Both the position numbers and the translations under genes were made by a program. The notes under the pieces were generated by a model, which had not been told where the DNA came from, ran no database searches, and worked only from the letters and a program-made list of their open reading frames with translations. This document shows, one piece after another, positions 16,185-24,072 of a DNA stretch of 64,000 nucleotides; the first letter of the stretch is position 1, and each line of letters begins with the position of its first letter. Where the stretch lies: positions 46,916-110,915 of the IMG/VR virus record IMGVR_UViG_3300028384_001046. One strand, 5' to 3'. The DNA is from a virus.

Positions 16185-16891
16185 CAGTATATTATCCTTG
16201 GAATAGGTAGAAATATTGATTGAGCGAGTCTATACACCTGTTGATCAAAGTGACCTGGATGTTGATATACACCATGAAGAAAATTATCTGGATATACAAT
16301 CAATCTATTGTATTTCATTTCTGCTAAGTGAACAAGTTCCCAAGGACCAACACTATCTCTTACAATATCTTCGTTCCAGATTCCAGATTGGTTTACATCA
16401 ACACAACTCATTCCCTTATAAGTATAAAATCCAGTGCCACCATGACATTCTTCTGGCGTGTTTAAATAAATTACACCTGCCCAACCCCTAACTAAATTTT
16501 TACTATCTATAGGAGAATCTACGTGTGGAATAAGTACTTGATCTGATGCAGTTACATTTACCGAGAATGTAAGTTGTTTGCATCCAAAGACAAATCGTTC
16601 TTCTTCTTCTTTTGACAATCCATAAACTGATTTGGCTATGTCAATCCAGATTGGAACTAAATGATCAAGATCAAAATTTGCACTAACTCTACCACCTGGA
16701 ACTGCTCCACAAATTCTTCGATTAAAAGTTGGAGGAATTCTTAGAGCCAAATCTCGAACCTGATCGGGATTTTTATAGAAGTTATCGATGTATACGATTG
16801 GTTTTTCTTCCCACCCCATTAACTCTACTCTTGCATCCAATTCATCATTGATTGCAAAGACTTCGGATTCATTTATAAAGTACTTTTTCAT
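16184..16891 (-). CDS. DUF6445-like putative 2OG-Fe(II) oxygenase
   Basis: The protein has 235 residues. It shares the layout of the gene at 7610-8242: DNFYKNPDQVRDLA near the start, a metal-type IPHVDSPID, WAGVIYLNTPEECHGGTGFY, EMKYNRLIVYP, then FLHGVYQH and a late YRLAQSIFLP. It is the first gene of a two-gene minus-strand operon with hldD and runs divergently from gene 13. I see no late octamer facing this way, so its timing may differ from that of the neighbouring virion genes. The substrate is unknown. Confidence 0.6.
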   Translation of the reverse strand: MKKYFINESEVFAINDELDARVELMGWEEKPIVYIDNFYKNPDQVRDLALRIPPTFNRRICGAVPGGRVSANFDLDHLVPIWIDIAKSVYGLSKEEEERFVFGCKQLTFSVNVTASDQVLIPHVDSPIDSKNLVRGWAGVIYLNTPEECHGGTGFYTYKGMSCVDVNQSGIWNEDIVRDSVGPWELVHLAEMKYNRLIVYPDNFLHGVYQHPGHFDQQVYRLAQSIFLPIPRIIY

Positions 16892-16895
16892 GAGA

Positions 16896-16903
16896 CATAA
16901 ATA
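16896..16903 (+). promoter_or_regulatory. Late promoter box CATAAATA before gene 13
   Basis: The octamer matches the late consensus in 7 of 8 bases. Transcripts should begin about 6 bases further on. That is downstream of ATG 16903 and upstream of ATG 16930, which decides the start of gene 13. Confidence 0.6.
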
Positions 16904-16929
16904 TGTTGAGAACCCTATTATTATTAGGA

Positions 16930-17748
16930 ATGGCTAAGCCCTCCAGCAGAGAAGAATTGAAGCAATATTGCCTCAGGAAACTTGGAAAGCCAGTATTGGA
17001 AGTTAACGTTGATGATGATCAAATCGAAGATCTGATTGACGATGCAATCCAATTATACCATGAAAGACATGGAGAGGGGATAGATCGAGTATTTCTTAAG
17101 CATAAACTTCTAGAGACAGAAAAACAAACATTAGTGGGAATTGCTAGTACAACTACAGGTACAAGCAGCCACGGTGGTATTTCTATGATGGAATATGAGG
17201 AAGGTGCAAACTATCTTCCTCTTCCAGAATCTGTTATTGGAGTCAATAAAGTATTTAAGATCGACTCTTCCTCAGTGTCTGATGGATTGTTTAATATTAA
17301 ATATCAACTCTTCCTTAATGATTTATACTACTACGGAGCAGTTGATTTATTGAACTATTCGATGGTCAAGTCATACTTAGAAACTCTTGATTATCTAATC
17401 AACCCAGATGCACAGGTAAGATTTAATAAGAAAAATAATAGACTTTATCTAGATATAACCCTAAAGGACCTACAGAGCAATCACTATTTGCTCTTAGATT
17501 GTTACAGGATTGTAGATCCAGAAAGTGAGACTGCTGTATACAATGACCCATGGGTCAAGAGATATACAACGTCTTTAATTAAGAGACAGTGGGGTCAGAA
17601 CCTTATCAAGTTCCAAGGAGTTAAACTTCCTGGTGGACTTGAGATGAACGGTAGACAACTGTTTGATGATGCTCAAAGAGAACTTGAGGATCATGAACAG
17701 AAACTGATGACCGAATACGCTATGCCACCTCTAGACATGATAGGATAA
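16930..17748 (+). CDS. gp13: Neck protein gp13
   Basis: The protein has 272 residues from ATG 16930. An in-frame ATG at 16903 overlaps the late promoter box and would lie before the expected transcript start. The N-terminus MAKPSSREELKQYCLRKLG, followed by VDDDQIEDLIDDAIQLYHER, is the conserved opening of cyanophage gp13. gp13 joins gp14 in the neck, which closes the filled head and receives the tail. The order 13-14-15-16-17 that follows is the T4 order, which supports the call. Confidence 0.85.
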   Translation: MAKPSSREELKQYCLRKLGKPVLEVNVDDDQIEDLIDDAIQLYHERHGEGIDRVFLKHKLLETEKQTLVGIASTTTGTSSHGGISMMEYEEGANYLPLPESVIGVNKVFKIDSSSVSDGLFNIKYQLFLNDLYYYGAVDLLNYSMVKSYLETLDYLINPDAQVRFNKKNNRLYLDITLKDLQSNHYLLLDCYRIVDPESETAVYNDPWVKRYTTSLIKRQWGQNLIKFQGVKLPGGLEMNGRQLFDDAQRELEDHEQKLMTEYAMPPLDMIG

Positions 17749-20039
17749 TGCCCCTAAATCCATTTTTTCTACACGGTTCACCAAGCGAACAAAGATTGGT
17801 TCAGGATTTGGTTAACGAGCATTTGAAAATGTTCGGTCAGGATGTTTTGTATATGCCTCGGAGGATTGTTAATGAGCAAACAGTTATTAAAGAAATAACT
17901 GCATCTAGGTTTGACGATAGTTTCCGACTCGAAGCATACTTAGTAAATTTTGATGGATTTGGAAGTCCTTCGGAGATTCTATCAAAGTTTGGTGTTAGAT
18001 CGCAAGATGAAATTCAGTTGGTCATTTCAAAGGAAAGGTATGATGATTTCATCTCTCCTTTGTTGAAGTTGTGGCCAGAGGATGAGATTAAAGTTGCTAC
18101 TAGACCTCAGGAAGGAGATCTAATCTATCTTCCTCTAGATAATGCGTTATTTGAGATTAAGTTTGTAGAGACAAAAGTTCCTTTCTACCAACTCAATGAT
18201 CTTTACATGTATGAATTAAGATGTGAAATCTTTGAGTATGAAGATGAAATCATTGATCTTCCAGATACTCTTGCTGGTGTAAATGGTGATGAGGTTATGG
18301 AGCCCATTGGTATGGGGGGACAGTTTATATCCCTACAACTATCGAAAGATACGTACACCAATGCAACGGCTTCCGTATCTCTTGCTTCAACTATTTTTGG
18401 CACGAAATCGGTACAATATATTAGATTGTTTAATGACGGTAATTATAAAACAACACCATCAGTATACATCTCAAAACCAACCAGAGGTAAACAAGCAACT
18501 GGTATTGCTACAGCGGTTAATGGACGTGTAAATGATCTAACTATTGATTTTGGCGGAACAAATTACATTCAGATTCCACAAGTAACGTTTACACCACCAA
18601 ACAGAACAACAGCAACGCAAATAAAATTTGGAAATAACTCCCTTTATCATGACAATGCTCAGGATACGGAGCAATCGAGATTTGAGTTCCCAACAAACAT
18701 TGACTCTAGAGATACTGAGGATGGAAGATTGTCCTTTAGTATGTGGTTCTATCCAACCACGTTTACTCCGAATCCAAGTTATGGTGGAGTTATTTTGTGG
18801 TCTGATAGAATCAAACTATACCATAGAGATTCTGGAACTGTAGTTTTTGCTTCTGGATCTACTGCTATTGAAAATCCAAATCCACTTACATTGAATACAT
18901 GGAACTTCATTAGAATCGAACAGCATGGTTCCAATGCCAAACTCTGTGTGAATGGTAATCCTGGATCTGAATATAGTAATGCAGACCCAATCATGTTCTT
19001 TGCGAACAACCAATTGCATTATGGGGCTGATGCTTCTGGTCTAGGCAAACTAAACACAATCAGAGATGGATATATTGGATATCTCGATCACGTAACTCTC
19101 AATCTTACTGGGGATACTTCTTTTAGAACTGATAGTGAATCTCTTGTCCCAACAACAACCTCAGAACAAGAAATAGATACACCAACGTCTAGAACAGCTC
19201 AGTTCGTTGAGAATTTAAATAACGAATATCCAGAAGTATATGCTTCTCTAAATGATGAGAGAGAAGTATCTGGTCTACAAATTGTTTATGGTGGTAGTGG
19301 ATATATTTCCGATCCATTGATGATTATCGAAAAACCAGATCTCGGTCAACAGGCAACAGCAGTTGCTATTATGACTAGCAGAACTGGAGTTCCCAATAAG
19401 TCAATTGATAGAATTCTACTAAACAACCCAGGAACTGGATATACGACTCCACCATCCATTACTTTTAGAGGTGGTAAGCCAACATCGGTAGCCATTGCTA
19501 CTGCTATAGTATCGACTGGTGTCCTCGGACCAGTTGGAATTGACACCGCTGGATTTGGATATAACTTTAAACCAACTGTAGGAATCACTTCTGTGTTTAT
19601 TCCTCAGTCTGTTGATACTACAGACTTGATTAAAAATGCAAAAGCAGAATCAGTCGTAAGTACAGGATCTAGTATTACAAAAATAAGATTCTCGAATGCA
19701 GGAACTGGATATACATCCGTAATACCAAACATAGAAATTGAAGAAGTTATAAATCCAGTCTTTGGCGACTTCGTAATTGGTGAATCTGTAAGAGGAGTTT
19801 CTAGTGGAACTAGTGCAATTGTTGCTTCTTGGGATGCTGGTAACAGAATCCTCAAGCTTGGAAATGCAACTGGAGATTTTCAATTTGGAGAAACAATCGT
19901 TGGCGCAGGAGCTAGTCATACTATTGCAAGTTTCTTTAATGAGTATGATGATAATGGATTTGCATCTAATGATGATATTGAGTTTGAAGCTGATCAAATT
20001 ATAGACTTCACAGAGAGGAATCCTTTTGGGGAAGTCTAA
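17748..20039 (+). CDS. gp14: Neck protein gp14 with large beta-sandwich insertion
   Basis: The protein has 763 residues, against about 256 in T4. The first 185 residues (PFFLHGSPSEQRLVQDLVNEH, DVLYMPRR and the region up to EYEDEIIDLPD) form the gp14 core. The rest is an extension. At about 287-460 it has a laminin-G/concanavalin A-like sandwich (FSMWFYP, DRIKLYHRDSG, TLNTWNFIRIEQ, KLCVNG, DGYIGYLDHVTL). On either side are repeats of the type GGSGY/GTGYT.PP.I. The start overlaps the gp13 stop (TAATG). Known role: with gp13 it completes the head neck. Inferred: the extension may form neck decorations that touch glycans. Confidence 0.85.
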   Translation: MPLNPFFLHGSPSEQRLVQDLVNEHLKMFGQDVLYMPRRIVNEQTVIKEITASRFDDSFRLEAYLVNFDGFGSPSEILSKFGVRSQDEIQLVISKERYDDFISPLLKLWPEDEIKVATRPQEGDLIYLPLDNALFEIKFVETKVPFYQLNDLYMYELRCEIFEYEDEIIDLPDTLAGVNGDEVMEPIGMGGQFISLQLSKDTYTNATASVSLASTIFGTKSVQYIRLFNDGNYKTTPSVYISKPTRGKQATGIATAVNGRVNDLTIDFGGTNYIQIPQVTFTPPNRTTATQIKFGNNSLYHDNAQDTEQSRFEFPTNIDSRDTEDGRLSFSMWFYPTTFTPNPSYGGVILWSDRIKLYHRDSGTVVFASGSTAIENPNPLTLNTWNFIRIEQHGSNAKLCVNGNPGSEYSNADPIMFFANNQLHYGADASGLGKLNTIRDGYIGYLDHVTLNLTGDTSFRTDSESLVPTTTSEQEIDTPTSRTAQFVENLNNEYPEVYASLNDEREVSGLQIVYGGSGYISDPLMIIEKPDLGQQATAVAIMTSRTGVPNKSIDRILLNNPGTGYTTPPSITFRGGKPTSVAIATAIVSTGVLGPVGIDTAGFGYNFKPTVGITSVFIPQSVDTTDLIKNAKAESVVSTGSSITKIRFSNAGTGYTSVIPNIEIEEVINPVFGDFVIGESVRGVSSGTSAIVASWDAGNRILKLGNATGDFQFGETIVGAGASHTIASFFNEYDDNGFASNDDIEFEADQIIDFTERNPFGEV

Positions 20040-20042
20040 ATA
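20035..20042 (+). promoter_or_regulatory. Late promoter box TCTAAATA
   Basis: The box overlaps the gp14 stop and lies 17 bases before the gp15 ATG. It is the same octamer as before gp18. Confidence 0.55.
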
Positions 20043-20059
20043 ATTAAAAATACTGTATT

Positions 20060-21139
20060 ATGTTAAGCTCTCATTTTTATCACGAAATCATCAGGAAGGT
20101 AATTATTTCCTTCGGAACCCTATTTAATGGGATTGAAATTAAGCATCAAGATAAAAATGATAATACCTTTAGTGTCATCAATGTTCCCATTTCATATGGA
20201 CCGACTCAAAAATTCTTGGCACGACTAGAACAGAGTAGGGATTTGAGATCTCCTGGTAAACCAGCTGGTGCATTGACATTGCCAAGGATGTCATTTGAAA
20301 TGATTGGTGTTCAGTACGACGCTAGTAGAAAAATTTCTACTATGCAAACATTTAAAGCTGTTAATAAAGAGAGCAATAAGTTGATTAAGGGATACATGCC
20401 AGTTCCCTATAATATCAATATGCAATTAAGCATTCTAACAAAACTTAACGAAGATGCTTTGCAAATTTTAGAACAAATTTTACCATATTTTCAACCATCA
20501 TTCAATCTTACAGTAAATCTCTCTGACACAATTGGAGAATCAAGAGATATTCCAATTACATTAGAAGCGATTCAGATGGATGATAATTATGAGGGGGACT
20601 TCTTGACCAGAAGAGCCCTTATCTACACACTAAACTTTACTTGTAAGGCATACCTTTACGGACCTATCAACCCCACTACAGATGGACTTATCAAGAAAGT
20701 TCAGGTCGATTACATGCAAGGGACCGAAAATATTAAAACTCCAAATAGACAACTTAGATATACTGCTGTTCCAGTAGCAATAAAAGATTATGATAATGAC
20801 GATACTGCTAGAACTGGAGAAGTATTTAATGAAATCGTAACAGCGTTTGCGGTTTCAGATTCAACTCCATTTATCGAAAATACTTATATTCAAGTAGATG
20901 ATGAAGTAATGAGAATTAAATCGAAGAGTGGACAAAGATTGCATGTTTCTAGGGGAGAATATGGAACAAGTGCTGTTCCTCATGATATCGACGTTCCAAT
21001 TAATGCAATTACTGCTCAGGATGACTCGTTTGTTGAATCAAATTTGGATGATGATGATTTTGGATTTGGTGAAACCAGAACAGAATTCATGGATGGGCAA
21101 GTATATAGCATTAGTCAAAGTAGAGATTCCGATCTATGA
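20060..21139 (+). CDS. gp15: Tail sheath stabilizer/tail terminator gp15
   Basis: The protein has 359 residues, against about 270 in T4. The N-terminal 230 residues match gp15: SSHFYHEIIRKVIISFGTLF, VPISYGPTQKFLARLEQ, LPRMSFEMIGVQYDASRK, ILEQILPYFQPSFNLTV and a TRRALIYTLNFTCKAYLYG strand. gp15 forms the hexameric ring that caps the tail and docks it to the neck. About 100 extra C-terminal residues carry a small beta-rich segment (FAVSDSTPFIENTYIQVDDE) and an acidic end. Its position between 14 and 16 is as in T4. Confidence 0.85.
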   Translation: MLSSHFYHEIIRKVIISFGTLFNGIEIKHQDKNDNTFSVINVPISYGPTQKFLARLEQSRDLRSPGKPAGALTLPRMSFEMIGVQYDASRKISTMQTFKAVNKESNKLIKGYMPVPYNINMQLSILTKLNEDALQILEQILPYFQPSFNLTVNLSDTIGESRDIPITLEAIQMDDNYEGDFLTRRALIYTLNFTCKAYLYGPINPTTDGLIKKVQVDYMQGTENIKTPNRQLRYTAVPVAIKDYDNDDTARTGEVFNEIVTAFAVSDSTPFIENTYIQVDDEVMRIKSKSGQRLHVSRGEYGTSAVPHDIDVPINAITAQDDSFVESNLDDDDFGFGETRTEFMDGQVYSISQSRDSDL

Positions 21140-21564
21140 ATATGAATTTTGATGAGATTGATAAGTCTTTGGACATTACTCCTTCAGAAGTAGTGCCTGA
21201 AGAAAAACCCGTTGCCAAAAAGAAACCTGTAAGAGAGGAGAAACCTGATATTGATCGGGATTATGAATATACTAGAGGTCATCTATATTCTTTGATTGAG
21301 AAGGGACAAGAAGCAATTGATGGAATTCTTGAATTATCTCAACAATCTGATTCTCCCAGAGCATATGAAGTTGCTGGACAATTAATTAAGAACGTTGCAG
21401 ACACAACAGATAAGTTGATGGATCTCCAAAAGAAATTGAAAGATGTTAACGAAGAATCTAAAAAAGGTCCAACCAATGTCACTAACAATGCCTTATTTGT
21501 TGGAAGTACAGCTGATTTGCAAAAAATGTTGAAACAGGCATCTAAAGACAATCAATCTAAATAA
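21136..21564 (+). CDS. gp16: Small terminase subunit gp16
   Basis: The protein has 142 residues. An acidic and Lys/Pro-rich N-terminus is followed by YTRGHLYSLIEKGQEAID and a long helical region with PRAYEVAGQLIKNVADTTDK and LMDLQKKLKDV, typical of gp16 coiled-coil cores. It ends GSTADLQKMLKQ. gp16 recognises DNA and regulates gp17 in packaging. It overlaps the gp15 stop and lies upstream of gp17, with one small gene between. Confidence 0.8.
   Translation: MNMNFDEIDKSLDITPSEVVPEEKPVAKKKPVREEKPDIDRDYEYTRGHLYSLIEKGQEAIDGILELSQQSDSPRAYEVAGQLIKNVADTTDKLMDLQKKLKDVNEESKKGPTNVTNNALFVGSTADLQKMLKQASKDNQSK
21556..21563 (+). promoter_or_regulatory. Late promoter box TCTAAATA
   Basis: The box overlaps the gp16 stop and lies 22 bases before the small gene at 21586. 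It gives that gene and gp17 a late transcript of their own. Confidence 0.5.
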
Positions 21565-21585
21565 ACGTGTAGATGTCTCCGAAAC

Positions 21586-21834
21586 ATGAAGTCATTTCAA
21601 AAATTTCTGGGTGAAGGTGTGGAGAGAATTGCACAATATGGAAATTATTACAGCATAACTTTAGTTTTTAGGGGATCAACCAGAACTCTTCAAATGTTCT
21701 TTCCACAAAGAGGAAGACCTATGAAGAAAGATGTCCAGAATGAAGTCGAAAAAGTATATCCTGGAGCAAAAGTAATTTACTTTTATCCTGCAGTAAAAGA
21801 TCCTAGAGAACCTCTTTTTATGGTAAACCCCTGA
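21586..21834 (+). CDS. Small protein with capsid-targeting-type leader
   Basis: The protein has 82 residues. Its first eleven, MKSFQKFLGEG, have the form of the T4 capsid-targeting sequence MKTYQEFIAEA found on internal proteins IPI-III and Alt. gp21 cuts after the Glu of an (L/I)xE site, so FLGE|G is a predicted cleavage point. The same FLGE|A motif occurs in gp23 of this phage. The mature part (about 72 residues, basic, with a YYSITLVFRG strand and VYPGAKVIYFYP) is unknown to me. It lies between gp16 and gp17 and has a late promoter. I infer a small internal head protein delivered with the DNA. Confidence 0.6.
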   Translation: MKSFQKFLGEGVERIAQYGNYYSITLVFRGSTRTLQMFFPQRGRPMKKDVQNEVEKVYPGAKVIYFYPAVKDPREPLFMVNP

Positions 21835-21841
21835 ATGTCTT

Positions 21842-23494
21842 ATGAGTGATAATATATATCTTGGTAATCCTAATCTTAAAAAGTCCAACGTTGCTATTCA
21901 GTGGACTCAAGAACAGGTAAAGGAATATTTGAAATGTAAGGAAGATCCATTATATTTTGCAGCCAATTACGTAAAGATTATTAGTCTTGATGAAGGTTTA
22001 GTTCCTTTCAAGATGTATGATTTTCAGGAAAAACTTATTCAAAATTTCCATCGGAACAGATTCAATATCTGTAAGATGCCTCGACAGTCGGGAAAGTCAA
22101 CAACTGTTGTTTCATATCTCCTACATTACGCACTCTTTAACGATAGCGTTACTATTGGTATACTCGCAAACAAGGCTGCAACTGCCAGAGAACTATTGGG
22201 TAGGCTTCAGACTGCATATGAGGCACTACCTCATTGGATGCAACAAGGTATCGTTGCCTGGAACAAAGGTTCCATGGAATTAGAAAATAAATCAAAGATT
22301 ATTGCGGCATCCACATCCGCATCTGCCGTTCGAGGCATGTCGTTTAATATTATTTTCTTGGACGAATTTGCATTCATTCCAAATCATATTGCAGATGAGT
22401 TTTTTAGTTCTGTATATCCTACCATTTCATCTGGTAAATCCACAAAGGTAATTATCGTTTCTACCCCCAAGGGTATGAATCATTTCTATCGATTGTGGCA
22501 CGACTCAGAACTGAATAGAAATGAATATGTAAATACTGAGGTTCACTGGTCAGAAGTTCCTGGTCGTGACGAGGCTTGGAAAGAACAGACAATTAAAAAC
22601 ACATCAGAAGCTCAGTTCCGAGTTGAGTTTGAATGTGAGTTCTTGGGATCTGTTGATACTTTGATTGCTCCATCAAAGCTTAAGTCAATGGTATATGATG
22701 AACCAATCAATACCGCCAAGAATGGCGGAGAAATATACGCACATCCACTAGAGAAACATACTTATGTAATTACTGTTGACGTTGCAAGAGGCGTAGAAAA
22801 AGACTATTCAGCTTTCATTGTATTTGATACTACGGAGTTTCCATATAGAGTAGTTGCAAAGTATAGAAACAATTCTATCAAACCAATGTTATTTCCAAAT
22901 ATTATTTGGGAATTTGCAAAAGCATACAATGATGCATATATCTTATGTGAAGTAAACGATATTGGAGATCAGATTGCCGCAACAATTCAATACGATTTAG
23001 AATATCAAAATCTTCTCATGTGTTCTATGAGAGGTCGTGCTGGTCAATTAGTCGGTCAAGGATTTTCTGGTAAAAAGACACAACTAGGTGTGAAGATGTC
23101 CAAGACTGTCAAAAAAATTGGAGCATTGAATCTAAAAACAATGATTGAATCTGATAAGTTATTGATATCTGATTATCATATCATTGCAGAACTTACTACA
23201 TTTATTCAGAAAAATAATTCTTTTGAAGCAGAAGAAGGTTGTAATGACGACCTTGCAATGTGTCTTGTTATTTTTGCTTGGCTAGTTCAACAGGAATACT
23301 TTAAAGAGATGTCAGATGATGATATTAGAAAGAGAATCTATGATGATCAAAGAGACCAGATTGAACAGGATATGGCACCATTCGGATTTGTCAGCGATGG
23401 TATCAATGAAGAAACATCATTCGTAGATAGTACTGGAGATAGATGGCATACCGATGAATATGGTGATATGTCTCACATGTGGGATTATCAATGA
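21842..23494 (+). CDS. gp17: Large terminase subunit gp17
   Basis: The protein has 550 residues. The ATPase has KMPRQSGKSTTVVSYLLHYA (Walker A), IIFLDEFAFIPNH (Walker B with catalytic Glu) and VSTPKGMNHFYRLW (coupling motif). The RNase H-like nuclease shows TVDVARGVEKDYSAFIVFD, CEVNDIGDQIA and a final NDDLAMCLVIF, which supply the three acidic residues. gp17 is the packaging motor and headful nuclease. Length and motif spacing are normal for the T4 family. Confidence 0.95.
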   Translation: MSDNIYLGNPNLKKSNVAIQWTQEQVKEYLKCKEDPLYFAANYVKIISLDEGLVPFKMYDFQEKLIQNFHRNRFNICKMPRQSGKSTTVVSYLLHYALFNDSVTIGILANKAATARELLGRLQTAYEALPHWMQQGIVAWNKGSMELENKSKIIAASTSASAVRGMSFNIIFLDEFAFIPNHIADEFFSSVYPTISSGKSTKVIIVSTPKGMNHFYRLWHDSELNRNEYVNTEVHWSEVPGRDEAWKEQTIKNTSEAQFRVEFECEFLGSVDTLIAPSKLKSMVYDEPINTAKNGGEIYAHPLEKHTYVITVDVARGVEKDYSAFIVFDTTEFPYRVVAKYRNNSIKPMLFPNIIWEFAKAYNDAYILCEVNDIGDQIAATIQYDLEYQNLLMCSMRGRAGQLVGQGFSGKKTQLGVKMSKTVKKIGALNLKTMIESDKLLISDYHIIAELTTFIQKNNSFEAEEGCNDDLAMCLVIFAWLVQQEYFKEMSDDDIRKRIYDDQRDQIEQDMAPFGFVSDGINEETSFVDSTGDRWHTDEYGDMSHMWDYQ

Positions 23495-23736
23495 TTAAAT
23501 TTTTAAAATTATTGAGTAATGTGGTTGATCCAAATTGGTGGGCAGAAGTTGTTGGTAAAAAATCTGGTTTATATGCTTTAGCAAGCAAACCAAATAAATT
23601 TAAAGAGTGGAAGTTAAAGCAACCATTATGGAAACAAGCATTCATTGAAATTTTAATGTTCACACTTTTAGCATTAGCCTTTGAACCAGTATTGAATACA
23701 TTGGGTTATTCGATGCTCCCTTGGAGATGGTTCTGA
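23491..23736 (+). CDS. Small membrane protein of unknown function
   Basis: ATG 23491 overlaps the gp17 stop (AATGATT). The protein has 81 residues. The N-terminal half is basic and has the WWAEVVGKKSGLYALA segment. Around residues 46-70 there is one hydrophobic span (FIEILMFTLLALAFEPVL), long enough to cross a membrane. Similar small proteins sit between 17 and 18 in other cyanophages, to my memory, without known role. Nothing here names a function. Confidence 0.6.
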   Translation: MIKFLKLLSNVVDPNWWAEVVGKKSGLYALASKPNKFKEWKLKQPLWKQAFIEILMFTLLALAFEPVLNTLGYSMLPWRWF

Positions 23737-23984
23737 TGGACTTAGATGAAGAGTTTAAATTAAGTCACCTACTTTTACAGGAGAGGAAGTGTAGGTCTTG
23801 TAACCAGATAAAAGACTTATTAACTGATTTTTACAGAACACGTAGAGATAGAACATCATATTCCGCATATTCATATGAGTGCAAAGAATGTACTATTAAA
23901 AGAGTTGTGGAATCCAGAAAGCAAAAATCAGAGATGCCATACAATATAGTTCTTGGAATAGATGATGTATATCCAGACTGGTAA
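23736..23984 (+). CDS. Small zinc-ribbon-like protein
   Basis: ATG 23736 overlaps the stop of the membrane protein (TGATG). The protein has 82 residues. It contains CRSCNQIK and, about 30 residues later, CKECTIKR, two CxxC pairs that can form one zinc site. The segment between them is basic and Tyr-rich. Such treble-clef or ribbon modules occur in endonuclease VII-type and other DNA-binding phage proteins, but I see no catalytic HNH residues. The function is unknown. Confidence 0.6.
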   Translation: MDLDEEFKLSHLLLQERKCRSCNQIKDLLTDFYRTRRDRTSYSAYSYECKECTIKRVVESRKQKSEMPYNIVLGIDDVYPDW

Positions 23985-24024
23985 AGTGTTCATGCATTGT
24001 TTCCCCACTTAAAAACTAGCAAAT

Positions 24025-24032
24025 TCTAAATA
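24025..24032 (+). promoter_or_regulatory. Late promoter box TCTAAATA before gene 18
   Basis: The box lies 40 bases before the gp18 ATG in the 88-base gap that follows the zinc-ribbon gene. The rest of the gap holds no gene; AAGAGGAAC before the ATG is the ribosome site. Confidence 0.6.
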
Positions 24033-24072
24033 ATAACAGATAAAAAATGGACTTCTTCAAGAGGAACTAACA

